DNA of 40,810 bases from Phycisphaerales bacterium PN19_bin_20. Its GTDB lineage: Bacteria; Planctomycetota; Phycisphaerae; Phycisphaerales; UBA1924. Both the position numbers and the translations under genes were made by a program. Location: assembly GCA_021173225.1 (NCBI GenBank), contig JAJOLK010000023.1:1-40810 (forward strand). Direction: 5' to 3'. Under the pieces are notes generated by a model that was given only the letters and a program-made list of their open reading frames with translations, was not told where the DNA came from and made no database searches. Shown in pieces: positions 8,413 to 16,630 of the stretch; positions within the stretch are counted from its first letter, which is position 1, and each line of letters begins with the position of its first letter.

Positions 8413-8668
8413 GTTGTTAGGATATCGTGCGGCGACGGTCTGTCCAGTGAAATGTGACGCAAGCCGCCGATTCTGCGCAAAAGTAAGGAGTTCGTGAGGG
8501 CATGAGTATGTTTGTGTGAGCTGCTTGAGGAGCCAAGAAAAATAGCTGGTATGAGCGATTTTATCAAAAGAAGCGTGCTTGATTCAATTGGTAGTGGTCG
8601 GTTTGGTACATGGCCCCAGCCGGTGGTGTGGCCTTCGGTGGCGATGGGCGGGTGTAAGATCTTGATGT
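8413..8668. other. Intergenic region between imuA and tRNA-Arg
   Basis: No gene seen. It must hold the divergent promoters for the mutasome operon and the tRNA. It is more AT-rich around 8530-8590 than its surroundings. A possible -10 element TAAGAT lies at 8655-8660, eight bases before the tRNA; no convincing -35 element or SOS box was recognised. Confidence 0.35.
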
Positions 8669-8742
8669 GCCCTCGTAGCTCAGTTGGATAGAGCGCGTCT
8701 TTCCTAAAGATGAGGTCGCAGGTTCGACTCCTGCCGGGGGCG
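8669..8742 (+). tRNA. tRNA-Arg, anticodon CCT
   Basis: A complete cloverleaf can be drawn. The acceptor stem GCCCTCG pairs with CGGGGGC (one G-U). The D-stem is GCTC/GAGC and the anticodon stem CGTCT/AGATG (one G-U) carries the loop TTCCTAA with anticodon CCT at 8703-8705. The T-arm is GCAGG-TTCGACT-CCTGC. The 3' CCA is not encoded. It reads AGG arginine codons. Confidence 0.96.
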
Positions 8743-8851
8743 TTTATTGGGCGTGCGGGCGGCGCTTGGGGGCGCTCGTGAAAGAGAGCTGGGCGGATTG
8801 AAGCGGGTGGCGCTTCATTTCGGCGGGTTCTCGGTCGATCTTGCTTGCAGC

Positions 8852-9427
8852 ATGAAGCGCTGTGCGAGGACAGACCGGGGCCGTGGCAGTGGGGGTGGGG
8901 GTGGGCGTGGGGCGGGCGCAGGCCAAGGGTGGCGGCGCGGCTTCACGCTGGTAGAACTTATCGCGGTGCTGGCGGTGCTGGGGGTGCTCGCGGCGGCGAT
9001 GGTTGCGCGGCTGGGGACAACCAGCACGACGCGGCGGTCAGCGGCCGGGCAGCTTGTGCTGCGCGACGTGGGCTTTGCGCGTGAGCGGGCGATGAACGTT
9101 GGGCTTGTGCACTGGGTGACGGTCGTGACGGGTGCGAGCAGCAGCTACACGGTCGCGGCGGAGCCGACGGTGGGGGCGGGGTATGCCGCGCGGGTGGCGC
9201 TGGTTGAGCCGGCGTCTGGGCGGTCGATGCAGCGGGTCTTCAACCGTGATGAGTTGTCTGGGGTCACGCTCACGAGCGCGACGGCGACGGAGGTGGGCTT
9301 TAGCCGCCTGGGTCGTCCGCTGGACAGCACGGGCGCGGCGCGGAGCGCGGACTTTGCGATCGTGGTCAGCGGGGGCGCGACGGTGACGATCACGAACTCA
9401 ACGGGGGCGCTGACGCTGACACCATGA
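8852..9427 (+). CDS. Type IV pilin-like / GspH-type pseudopilin
   Basis: The predicted 191-aa protein has a class III prepilin leader: a basic N-terminus, then RRG|FTLVELIAVLAVLGVL, with prepilin peptidase cleavage expected after Gly and Phe as the first mature residue, Glu at +5. The hydrophobic helix is followed by a Ser/Thr/Ala-rich globular domain. ATG 8852 is chosen because it gives a leader of plausible length; the frame extends upstream to 8747 near the tRNA. It is first in a four-gene cluster and its stop overlaps the next start (ATGA at 9424-9427). GspH identity is inferred from order and size. Confidence 0.82.
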   Translation: MKRCARTDRGRGSGGGGGRGAGAGQGWRRGFTLVELIAVLAVLGVLAAAMVARLGTTSTTRRSAAGQLVLRDVGFARERAMNVGLVHWVTVVTGASSSYTVAAEPTVGAGYAARVALVEPASGRSMQRVFNRDELSGVTLTSATATEVGFSRLGRPLDSTGAARSADFAIVVSGGATVTITNSTGALTLTP

Positions 9428-9897
9428 CGCGGACGCACGAACATCTTGAGCGTTGGTGGGGACGTTGGTGGGGGTGCCGGCTGGGGCGTCGGCGGGGCTT
9501 CACGCTGGTGGAGCTGATCGCGACGTTGGTGCTGACGAGCCTGGCGATGCCGACACTGATGGTGGCGGTGCGTGACGCGACGGTGCGTCAGGCGGCGGTG
9601 AACCAGCGGACGGTGGCGCGGTGGCTGGCGCACGACCGGCTTGAGCAGGTGATCGCGGACCGGCACAGCGTGCAAGGGTCGCGTGGGTACGCGAACGTGC
9701 TGACGGCGAGCTATGCCGCGGAGAGCCCGGTGGGCGGGTTTGCCGGCTTCTCGCGGAGCGTGAGCGTGCTGGAGCGGAACCAGACGCTGACGGCGGCGGG
9801 GACGGGGTACAAGGTCGTGACGGTGACGGTGATGTGGACGGATGTTCGCAGCGGCAGCGCGAGCCTGGCGCTGCAGACGGTGATCACAGACTACTGA
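9424..9897 (+). CDS. Type IV pilin-like / GspI-type minor pseudopilin
   Basis: The predicted 157-aa protein has the leader RRRG|FTLVELIATLVLTSLAM, one hydrophobic helix and a small beta-rich C-terminal domain. It overlaps the preceding pseudopilin gene by four bases, so translation is probably coupled. Position as second gene, small size and the conserved leader fit a GspI-like member of a minor pseudopilin tip complex. The assignment to a subclass is by context only. Confidence 0.82.
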   Translation: MTRTHEHLERWWGRWWGCRLGRRRGFTLVELIATLVLTSLAMPTLMVAVRDATVRQAAVNQRTVARWLAHDRLEQVIADRHSVQGSRGYANVLTASYAAESPVGGFAGFSRSVSVLERNQTLTAAGTGYKVVTVTVMWTDVRSGSASLALQTVITDY

Positions 9898-9927
9898 CGC
9901 GGGAAGGGCCGGAGGTTGGATTCAACG

Positions 9928-10566
9928 ATGAGCAACTGGCGTGGAAAGCTTGGTGCGGGGTTGGCGGCGCGGCGGGCGACGCGGCGCGGTGGTGGTCATG
10001 GCGGTGCGGCATTCACGCTGGTAGAGCTGGTGGCGGTGATGGTGGTGCTGGGGGTGATTGGGACCATCAGCGTGGCGACGGTGCAGCGGGCGGCGGTGGC
10101 GAGCACGCAGGTTGGTCAGCGCGCGCAGTTGGCCAGCGAGGCGAGCATGGCACTGGACCGGATCGTGCAGATGGTCAAGTACACGCCGCAGCGGGCGGCG
10201 ACGACGGCGACGCCGGCGCTCAGCTACGTCGATGGCGATGAGATTGTCTGGGAGAACGGGGACGAGCTGGACGTGCCGACGGGCGCGCCAACGACGATGC
10301 TGCTGCGGAGCGTGCGTGACGGTGACGCGCCCGGGAGCGCGGCGCGGCTGCTGGCGCGCGACCTGCTGAGCTTTACGATCGTGCCGCTGAACGACAACGG
10401 GCAGAACCTGTTTACGGTACACGGGACGACGACGCTGAACACCCCGGCGTTGACGGCGGACGTCCACTCGATGACTCTGACGCTCTCGCTGCAACGTGCG
10501 GGGCTGACGGTGACGCTAGGCACGAGGGTGTTTTTGCGGGCCAACGCGGAGCTGAGCGCACCATGA
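9928..10566 (+). CDS. Type IV pilin-like / GspJ-type minor pseudopilin
   Basis: The predicted 212-aa protein has an Arg/Gly-rich leader, then GGAA|FTLVELVAVMVVLGVIG, here with Ala rather than Gly before the cleavage site. ATG 9928 is preferred over TTG 9916 because GGAGG at 9911-9915 is a suitable ribosome-binding site for it. The C-terminal domain is beta-rich (LLSFTIVPLNDNGQ, HSMTLTLSLQ). The stop overlaps the next gene's start by four bases (ATGA at 10563). J-like by order and size. Confidence 0.82.
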   Translation: MSNWRGKLGAGLAARRATRRGGGHGGAAFTLVELVAVMVVLGVIGTISVATVQRAAVASTQVGQRAQLASEASMALDRIVQMVKYTPQRAATTATPALSYVDGDEIVWENGDELDVPTGAPTTMLLRSVRDGDAPGSAARLLARDLLSFTIVPLNDNGQNLFTVHGTTTLNTPALTADVHSMTLTLSLQRAGLTVTLGTRVFLRANAELSAP

Positions 10567-12269
10567 GCACACGAGAACAAAGCGGTTCGAGTCGTCGCGG
10601 CAGCGTGCTGGTGGGTGTGCTGATTGCCCTGAGCCTGCTGCTGCTGATGGTCGGCGCGGTGGTGCTGGCGGGCGGGCGTGACGCGACGATGAGCGTGGAC
10701 CGGCTCGGGGCGCTGCGGGCTGAGTACAACGCGGAGGCGGCGTCGGCCATTGCGCTGCGCGAGCTGGTGACCGGCAGCGACATTGACGGCAACGGGACGA
10801 CTGGGACCTTCAACACGCTGACGCTCAACAGCGGTCAGGTCAGCGCGACGGCGGGCGTCTTGGGAGATGTGACGACGGTGACGGCGACCGGGCTGGCCGC
10901 GGGCTCTGGCGGCACGGGCGCGGTGCGGAGCGCGAACCAGTTGGCGGTGCGGCGGACGAGCACGGGGCGGCCGGGGCTGTTCTTTCAGGCCTGGGAAGGG
11001 ATGGGGTGGATGAACGTCTCGGCGATCAACTGGAATGCGACGCCGACGATCGTGGGCTGGGTGCCGAACATTGACTACGCGAACCGGAGGTCGGGCGAGG
11101 GCGTGTACCGTGGGCAGAGCGGAAGTGTGGCGATCAAGTTTGTCGGACGCATCACGGTGCCCAGCGCGGGGACGTGGGGCTTTGGGCTGGACCACGATGA
11201 TGGGGTCGAGCTGTTGATCAACGGGACGCGGGTGGTTTTCTTTGATCCCGGGACTGCGTGCCGATGGGACGCGGGCTCGATCAACCTCTCGGCCGGGACG
11301 CACAACGTTGAGCTGCGGTTTACCGACGGCGGCGGCGACCAGTGCTTGACGCTGCGCTGGCAACCGCCGGGCTCGGGAACTTGGACGGTGATCCCGGCGA
11401 CGGCGTTTACGCATGTGCCGACGCACGAGCTGCCGCCGCTGGTAACGGTGGGCACGGCGACGTTTACGGGCACGGGCAGCGCGGGGTCTTTGCTGGTCAA
11501 CGGGTACCGGAACTCTTCGGGGCCCTGGACGGGGACGGCGGTGGCGGGGATTGCGCGGGTGTCGACGGGGTCGAGCTCGGCGGGCAGCATGCCGCTGAGC
11601 AGCGGAGCGCAGGTTGATGGGATCGCGTGGAGCCCACCGGGGAGCACGGCAACGAGCGTGATCACGCTGGCGAGCAACGCGTCTGTAACGGGCGGACGTG
11701 CGGCGGCGAGCCTGCGTTACGCGGTGCCGATTGTGTATGTGCCGACGTCGTTCTCGGCGGCGAGCTCTGGGGCGCTGAATCAGACTAGCGGGACGCTGAA
11801 CCTCAGCGGGGACCGGCGGTATAGCAGCTTTGCGGTCAGCAACGCGGTGGCGGTGAACGTGACTGGCAATGCGCGGCTGGTGATCAATGGGAACGTGTCG
11901 TTCAGTGACACCTCGACGCTGAACATTCCGGCGGGGGCGACGCTGGACATGTTCGTCAGTGGGTTCTTCGACGCGTATGACACGGCGCAGGTCAACGCGA
12001 CGGGCGATCCGGACCGGCTTCGGATCTACCAGACGTCGACCAACGAGTGGAGCATCGACGACGGTGTGAAGCTGAGCGCTCACGTGCGGGTGCCGCGCGC
12101 GGCGGCGGACATCTGGCCTGCGGGGCAGAGCGCCAGCGAGTTTGTCGGGACAATCATGAGCAACACGTTTGGCGCGACGTCGGTGGCGCGGGTGCGGCTA
12201 GACGCGGGCCCGGCGGTGGGCAGTGGCAGCGGGGGTACGACGGCGATTACGTCGTGGGTTGAGCCCTGA
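10563..12269 (+). CDS. GspK/PilX-like membrane protein with PA14-like module
   Basis: The predicted 568-aa protein has a basic N-terminus and a hydrophobic helix (SVLVGVLIALSLLLLMVGAV), and it lacks the canonical FTLxE start, resembling PilX/GspK-type proteins at the end of minor pilin operons. Residues about 135-270 look like a PA14/GLEYA-type beta-sandwich: GLFFQAWEG, then FVGRITVPSAGTWGFGLDHD, DGVELLINGTRVV and a Trp-rich end. PA14 modules often bind carbohydrate or sit in adhesins. The C-terminal part is Ser/Thr/Asn-rich, with beta-helix-like repetition around LVINGNVSFSDTSTLNIPAG. In type II secretion GspK caps the pseudopilus tip, so this protein may present a binding domain there (inference). 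Confidence 0.75.
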   Translation: MSTREQSGSSRRGSVLVGVLIALSLLLLMVGAVVLAGGRDATMSVDRLGALRAEYNAEAASAIALRELVTGSDIDGNGTTGTFNTLTLNSGQVSATAGVLGDVTTVTATGLAAGSGGTGAVRSANQLAVRRTSTGRPGLFFQAWEGMGWMNVSAINWNATPTIVGWVPNIDYANRRSGEGVYRGQSGSVAIKFVGRITVPSAGTWGFGLDHDDGVELLINGTRVVFFDPGTACRWDAGSINLSAGTHNVELRFTDGGGDQCLTLRWQPPGSGTWTVIPATAFTHVPTHELPPLVTVGTATFTGTGSAGSLLVNGYRNSSGPWTGTAVAGIARVSTGSSSAGSMPLSSGAQVDGIAWSPPGSTATSVITLASNASVTGGRAAASLRYAVPIVYVPTSFSAASSGALNQTSGTLNLSGDRRYSSFAVSNAVAVNVTGNARLVINGNVSFSDTSTLNIPAGATLDMFVSGFFDAYDTAQVNATGDPDRLRIYQTSTNEWSIDDGVKLSAHVRVPRAAADIWPAGQSASEFVGTIMSNTFGATSVARVRLDAGPAVGSGSGGTTAITSWVEP

Positions 12270-12531
12270 GCGGCGGGTGCGTTGAGGCGTGAGCGGTGCA
12301 TGATCGGGGCGTGAGTTGGGGCGCGAGTGGGGCTTGTAGGGCGAGGTTCTCGGGCGTCTTGGGTGGCGGCAGCGGGGGGCGAGAACGCGCGCGATCGGCG
12401 GCATGGATGGTTCAGGCGGTGCGGGCGGCACGCGCGGCGCGCGGCGCAAGCACGCGTGACTGATTCTGATCCCCGCGGGTTGCGTCGGTAGTGATCGCGC
12501 GGCATGGTTGTCTCAGCGGAGACAGGGAACC

Positions 12532-13026
12532 ATGCTGCACAAAGACAAAGACAACCCGGTGTGCGTGCGTGCGCACGGCTGCGGCAAGGGCCGCACGCGG
12601 GCGCGGGGCGGGGCTGCTGGCGCGTGTGCGATGGTGTGCTCGGTTTTCGCGACGATAACTTTGAGCTTGGGCTTGGGTGGGTGCGCGCAACAGAGCGAGC
12701 GGGGCTTTATGCATGCGCCGGGGACGGGTGGGGGCGAAGGTGCGGGTGGCGGGTTTGTGCTGCCGCGGCCTGACGGTGGCGCGTGGAGCGAGGCGGTCTT
12801 TGATGCGCCGCTGCCGGGCGCGTATTTGGCGATGGTGGGTGGCAGCGGGGCGCTGCCGGAGTTTGCGCGGCGTGACGCGGCATTGGCGTACGGCGAGCCG
12901 GGCCCGCTGCTGGCGACAAATCAGTGGCCGGTGCCTGAACAGCCCGAGCTGGGCGATACGCGGTACCTGTGGCTGCCGTCGAGCACGAGCTATGGGGTGC
13001 AGTTGATCGCGCACCGGCGGCGCTGA
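12532..13026 (+). CDS. Small predicted lipoprotein of unknown function
   Basis: The predicted 164-aa protein has a long basic N-terminus, a hydrophobic stretch (SVFATITLSLGLGG) and a lipobox LGGC, pointing to signal peptidase II processing and membrane attachment. The mature part is Gly/Pro-rich, with no domain I recognise, and ends LWLPSSTSYGVQLIAHRRR. ATG 12532 has purine-rich AGGGA just upstream; a TTG eight codons earlier is possible. It stands alone after the pseudopilin cluster and converges with the DUF368 gene. The function is unknown. Confidence 0.6.
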   Translation: MLHKDKDNPVCVRAHGCGKGRTRARGGAAGACAMVCSVFATITLSLGLGGCAQQSERGFMHAPGTGGGEGAGGGFVLPRPDGGAWSEAVFDAPLPGAYLAMVGGSGALPEFARRDAALAYGEPGPLLATNQWPVPEQPELGDTRYLWLPSSTSYGVQLIAHRRR

Positions 13027-13036
13027 AGTGGCGCGG

Positions 13037-14101
13037 TCAGGCTTGTGCGGCGCGCTCTTCTTCACGTTCTAGCTTGGTCAGGGCCCAGCCGGCGATCAGG
13101 CCGAGGGCTACCAGCGCGAGGCTCATGGCAACTTGGGTGGTCGTTGGGGTAAAGAACTCCAGCGGCCACTTGTCTTTGTCATCCTGCAGCTTGGAGAGGG
13201 TTTGCTCGGTGACAAGCTGCCCGGCGACGCGGTCACCGACGACTGGCGCGCGGTAGGTGCCGAAGGGGTAGAGCCCGATGAAGGCGCCCAGCAGCACGCC
13301 GAGCAGTACGCCGTAGGTTGGCTTTGGGAACTTTGCGAGCAGCCAGCGCATGGCGATGGCGACGCCGCCGATGCCCAGTGCGACGCCGATGCCTGTGGGG
13401 ATGAGGACCTTGCAGGGTTCGAGCATGGCGGCAAGGTCGCCTGCGCGGAGCGCGTCGGCGAAGCGGTCGATCGCGCTGAGGATGGGGACGTATTGGCCCA
13501 GGAGCATGAGGATGTACGAGCCGTCCATACCCGGGAGGATGGTGGCGGACGCGCCCAGAAGCCCGGCGGTGAAGTTCATCAGCGGGCTGCTGGCGAGGCC
13601 GGATTGTGCGGCGGGCGAATAGGTGAAGGCGGCGGCACCGGCGGTGAGGATCAGGCCGATGATCATGCCGGTCCAGAGTGACGGGGTAGCCGGGCGTGCG
13701 AGCCGCCAGACGATGGGCACGGCGGCAAGGCGCATGCCGGCAACGATGCTGTAGGTCTGCCAGCGGTGGGTGACGATGGCATCACGGACGATGCCAGCGA
13801 GCAGGAGGATGCTGGTGCCGGCGCCCGCGCCGATGCAGGCGATGACGACGAGGTGGTGAATCTTGAAGCGCAGGGTGGTAACTGCGGCGATGGCCTCAAG
13901 GAAGGCGTGATAGACGCCCAGGATCAGCAGCATCGCGCCGCCGGAGATGCCCGGGACGATGTTGGCCACGCCCATTAGTAGCCCGGCGACGAGCGAGCGG
14001 GGCGCGAGGGCGAAGCGGTTGGCGCGCGGGCCGGGCGTGAGTGCCGCGGGCGCGGGTGGTTGTGACGGTGGCGTGGGCGCTGGCTCGGGCATGGGCGGCA
14101 T
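13037..14101 (-). CDS. DUF368 (PopT-type) polytopic membrane protein, likely polyprenyl-phosphate transporter
   Basis: The predicted 354-aa protein has many hydrophobic helices. It carries the two DUF368 hallmark blocks, one near the N-terminus (MGVANIVPGISGGAMLLILG) and an inverted-repeat counterpart in the middle (GASATILPGMDGSYILMLLG). Some DUF368 proteins have been shown to recycle undecaprenyl phosphate across the cytoplasmic membrane. That role is plausible here but is taken from the family. The first 30 or so residues are Pro-rich and probably cytoplasmic. It is divergent from the HD-domain gene, with 83 bp between the starts. Confidence 0.88.
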   Translation of the reverse strand: MPPMPEPAPTPPSQPPAPAALTPGPRANRFALAPRSLVAGLLMGVANIVPGISGGAMLLILGVYHAFLEAIAAVTTLRFKIHHLVVIACIGAGAGTSILLLAGIVRDAIVTHRWQTYSIVAGMRLAAVPIVWRLARPATPSLWTGMIIGLILTAGAAAFTYSPAAQSGLASSPLMNFTAGLLGASATILPGMDGSYILMLLGQYVPILSAIDRFADALRAGDLAAMLEPCKVLIPTGIGVALGIGGVAIAMRWLLAKFPKPTYGVLLGVLLGAFIGLYPFGTYRAPVVGDRVAGQLVTEQTLSKLQDDKDKWPLEFFTPTTTQVAMSLALVALGLIAGWALTKLEREEERAAQA

Positions 14102-14184
14102 TGTTCGGTTCGAGCGCGGCCGGGGCGTGCCGGGCGGGCGGAAATGTTTGATTGGGCCCGCTGGTGTGATCTACCATCGCCCCT

Positions 14185-15231
14185 ATGTCCAGCCCGCACT
14201 CTAGCGCCGCGTCAAACCCTGCCCAGAACAGCCCCCAGAGCACGCACCGGCGTCGGTACATCCGCGAGATGGAGCCGTCGGAGTATGTCAGCGGGTTGTT
14301 TTGCATTGCCAACGCGCAGCTGGGGCGGACCAAGACCGACAAGCCGTACCTTAAGTGCGTGCTGAAGGACAAGACCGGCGAGATGCCCGGGCGTATGTGG
14401 TCGATCGACCAGGACACGTACCGCCGCCTGCCGACAGACGGGTTTGTCATGGTTGAGGGCGAGACGCAGGCGTATCAGGGCGACTTGCAGCTGATCATCC
14501 GGGGGATTGACCCGGTTGAGCCGAGCGTGGAGGACCTTCGTGAGTTGCTGCCTGTCTCGGCCAATGACCCGGGCCAGATGATGGCGGAGGTGGCGTCGAT
14601 CCTTGAGACGCTCGAGCACCCGGCGATGAAGGCGCTGGCGAAGGTCTATCTGGAAGACAAGGCGCTGATGGACGCGTTTATGGTCTGTCCGGCGGCCAAG
14701 GCGATGCACCACGCCTATTTGCACGGGCTGCTGGAGCACACGCTCTCGTGCATGCGCCTGGCGGTGGCGGTGTGCCCGATGTACCCGAAGATCAGCCGAG
14801 ATATCGTGCTGATGGGGCTGTTCTTGCACGACCTTGGCAAGACGCGCGAGATCGTGTGGGACCGGAGCTTTGTGTACAGCGACCGTGGCGAGCTGATCGG
14901 GCACATCGTCGAGGGCGCAATCATGCTGCACGACCGCGCGCAGCTGGTGATGCGCAGCACGGGCCAGCGTCTGCCCAAGAATGCGGTGATGGTGCTGCAG
15001 CACATCATTCTGAGCCATCACGAGAAGCCGGAGTTTGGAGCGGCGCGGATCCCCGGGACGCCGGAGGCGATTTTGGTGGCGCTGCTGGACAACCTTGATG
15101 CCAAGACGTTCATCGCTCTGGCGGCGGCGCGGCCCGACCGGGCGGTGGAGATCGACCTGGGCGGGAACTTCACGGAACGGCAGTGGGCCCTCGACACCAA
15201 GCTATTTCGCCCCGACCCGCTAAAGGACTGA
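14185..15231 (+). CDS. OB-fold plus HD-domain protein, YhaM-like 3'-5' exoribonuclease
   Basis: The predicted 348-aa protein has an N-terminal OB-fold (GLFCIANAQLGRTKTDKPYL to about residue 110). A C-terminal HD domain carries HHAYLHGLLEHT, the metal-binding HDLGK (His at residue 215) and later HIVEGAI and ILSHHEKPEFG. This arrangement and length match the YhaM / CBF1 family of manganese-dependent 3'-5' exoribonucleases. The start is ATG 14185, in the short divergent spacer with the DUF368 gene. An HD phosphohydrolase with another substrate cannot be excluded. Confidence 0.85.
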   Translation: MSSPHSSAASNPAQNSPQSTHRRRYIREMEPSEYVSGLFCIANAQLGRTKTDKPYLKCVLKDKTGEMPGRMWSIDQDTYRRLPTDGFVMVEGETQAYQGDLQLIIRGIDPVEPSVEDLRELLPVSANDPGQMMAEVASILETLEHPAMKALAKVYLEDKALMDAFMVCPAAKAMHHAYLHGLLEHTLSCMRLAVAVCPMYPKISRDIVLMGLFLHDLGKTREIVWDRSFVYSDRGELIGHIVEGAIMLHDRAQLVMRSTGQRLPKNAVMVLQHIILSHHEKPEFGAARIPGTPEAILVALLDNLDAKTFIALAAARPDRAVEIDLGGNFTERQWALDTKLFRPDPLKD

Positions 15232-15375
15232 GGCGGGAATAGTGGGAACCGACGGGCCATGGGCGACGAGAGACGGGGTGGAAGAGGAACGCGGAGAAAG
15301 CGGAGCGGGTTGAGGCGCGCGGGCAGATGAGGGACGATGCAGTCGCGCTATTAAGCAATGTAAGAAGGCGAGCCG

Positions 15376-15391
15376 GGTTGGAAGCCTGCCC
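15376..15391. repeat. Solo REP-like half palindrome
   Basis: GGTTGGAAGCCTGCCC differs by one base from the core of the palindromes bounding the RAYT element in valS (18646-18661). It lies in the 223-bp gap between two convergent genes, where REP sequences are typically found. No other gene or structure is seen in that gap (15232-15454). Confidence 0.6.
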
Positions 15392-15454
15392 TCCGGAAGC
15401 TCAAGGTAGAGACAAAGACAAGAATCAAGATGAAGTCCTGCCCCGCACGAGGGC

Positions 15455-16558
15455 TTACTCAAGCCCTGCCAGAAACTCAACAGCGTCTTTGCTGCCGGCG
15501 GCGGCGGCCTTTGCAGCCAGTGCGCGGGATTGTGCAACGTCGCCGGCCTTCTGGCGCCAGCGGGCGGCTTCAAGCAAGAACGCCGCGTGATGGTCGCCCG
15601 GGCGTGCGGCGGCGGCCTCATACTGAGCGGCGGCCTCTGCCGGGCGGCGCAACATGCCCAGCGCGCCAGTAAGCTCGGCAAGCACCGCGGGCGTGAGTCT
15701 GTCAGCGTCGGCTAAGCCCACCAATACATCGGCGGCCTCTTGCGGCGCGTTGGCACGGCGGTGGGCCCGAGCCTCAACCACGCGCCAGCGGACGACCGTC
15801 GGCTGCAGCGCGCGGGCTTTGGAAGCGTGTTGCAAAGCCATCGCGGGCGTGTTGCCGCGGAGGGCGAGCTCGGCGAGTGTGCCCCAGGCCTCGGCAAGGT
15901 CAGGATCGAGCACGGTGGCGCGGACAAGGCTGGCGGTGGCGGCGGCGTCTTTGCTCTGCTTGATCTGGATCATCGCCAAGAACAGCGGGTGGCGGGCCTG
16001 GGTGGGTTCGAGGGCTTGGGCCCTTGCGTAGTGCGCGGCCGCGGCGTCAAGCTTTCCGAGCGTGTTGGCGATGGTGCCGGCCTGGACGTGCATGGTCGCG
16101 CTCGCGGGGCCGATCTCTATGGCGGTAATCAGCGACGGGAGGGCTTTGTCCCAGCGCCGCAGACCTTGATAGGCCGCGCTCATAGCAATGTGCAGCTCTT
16201 GGTCGTTGGGGTAGGCCTCGGCGGCGGGCGCGAGTATCGCGATGGCCTCTTCCCAGCGGGCGTCTACCAGCAGCGGCTGCGACCTGGCGAGTGCGTCGAG
16301 CGCTGACATAGGTACGGCGGCGGGGAGCGTGATGGATCCGGGCTGAGAGAGCTGGGCTGGCGCGGGGCCAGGGGCTGGGGCCGTGACGGCTTGCAGCAGG
16401 AGCCAGCCCATGACCAGGGCGGCGAGGATGAGGACGATCACGATGGGGGCGGTATAGCGTGCCGCGCCCGCACGGCGGGCGGGTGCGCGTGTGGGGTTGG
16501 GCGTGGAGCGCGCGGGGGCTGGGGCTGGTGATTGACAAGTTGGGCGGTGGTGGGCCAT
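15455..16558 (-). CDS. Membrane-anchored TPR protein
   Basis: The predicted 367-aa protein has a Pro/Arg-rich cytoplasmic N-terminus and a single transmembrane helix (APIVIVLILAALVMGWLLLQ, about residues 37-56). A C-terminal domain of tetratricopeptide-like repeats follows (for example RWEEAIAILAPAAEAYPND, RWDKALPSLITAIEIGP, KLDAAAAHYARAQALEP). Such proteins usually act as extracytoplasmic scaffolds. The start is divergent from valS with a short spacer. No specific partner can be named. Confidence 0.8.
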   Translation of the reverse strand: MAHHRPTCQSPAPAPARSTPNPTRAPARRAGAARYTAPIVIVLILAALVMGWLLLQAVTAPAPGPAPAQLSQPGSITLPAAVPMSALDALARSQPLLVDARWEEAIAILAPAAEAYPNDQELHIAMSAAYQGLRRWDKALPSLITAIEIGPASATMHVQAGTIANTLGKLDAAAAHYARAQALEPTQARHPLFLAMIQIKQSKDAAATASLVRATVLDPDLAEAWGTLAELALRGNTPAMALQHASKARALQPTVVRWRVVEARAHRRANAPQEAADVLVGLADADRLTPAVLAELTGALGMLRRPAEAAAQYEAAAARPGDHHAAFLLEAARWRQKAGDVAQSRALAAKAAAAGSKDAVEFLAGLE

Positions 16559-16630
16559 CGGTGCAAGGCTATCGGCTCGGCGGGGGTCGGTGCATCTATG
16601 CTGGGTGCTATGGCCGGCGAAGCACCATCA

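Noticed and set aside
8413..8560. SOS/LexA operator upstream of imuA
   Set aside because: No sequence matching the known Gram-positive or proteobacterial boxes was found. The lineage may use another motif.
10224..12083. A 619-codon minus-strand open frame opposite the pseudopilin genes
   Set aside because: Arg/Pro/His-rich peptide, no motif, while the plus strand has coupled genes with prepilin or hydrophobic N-termini.
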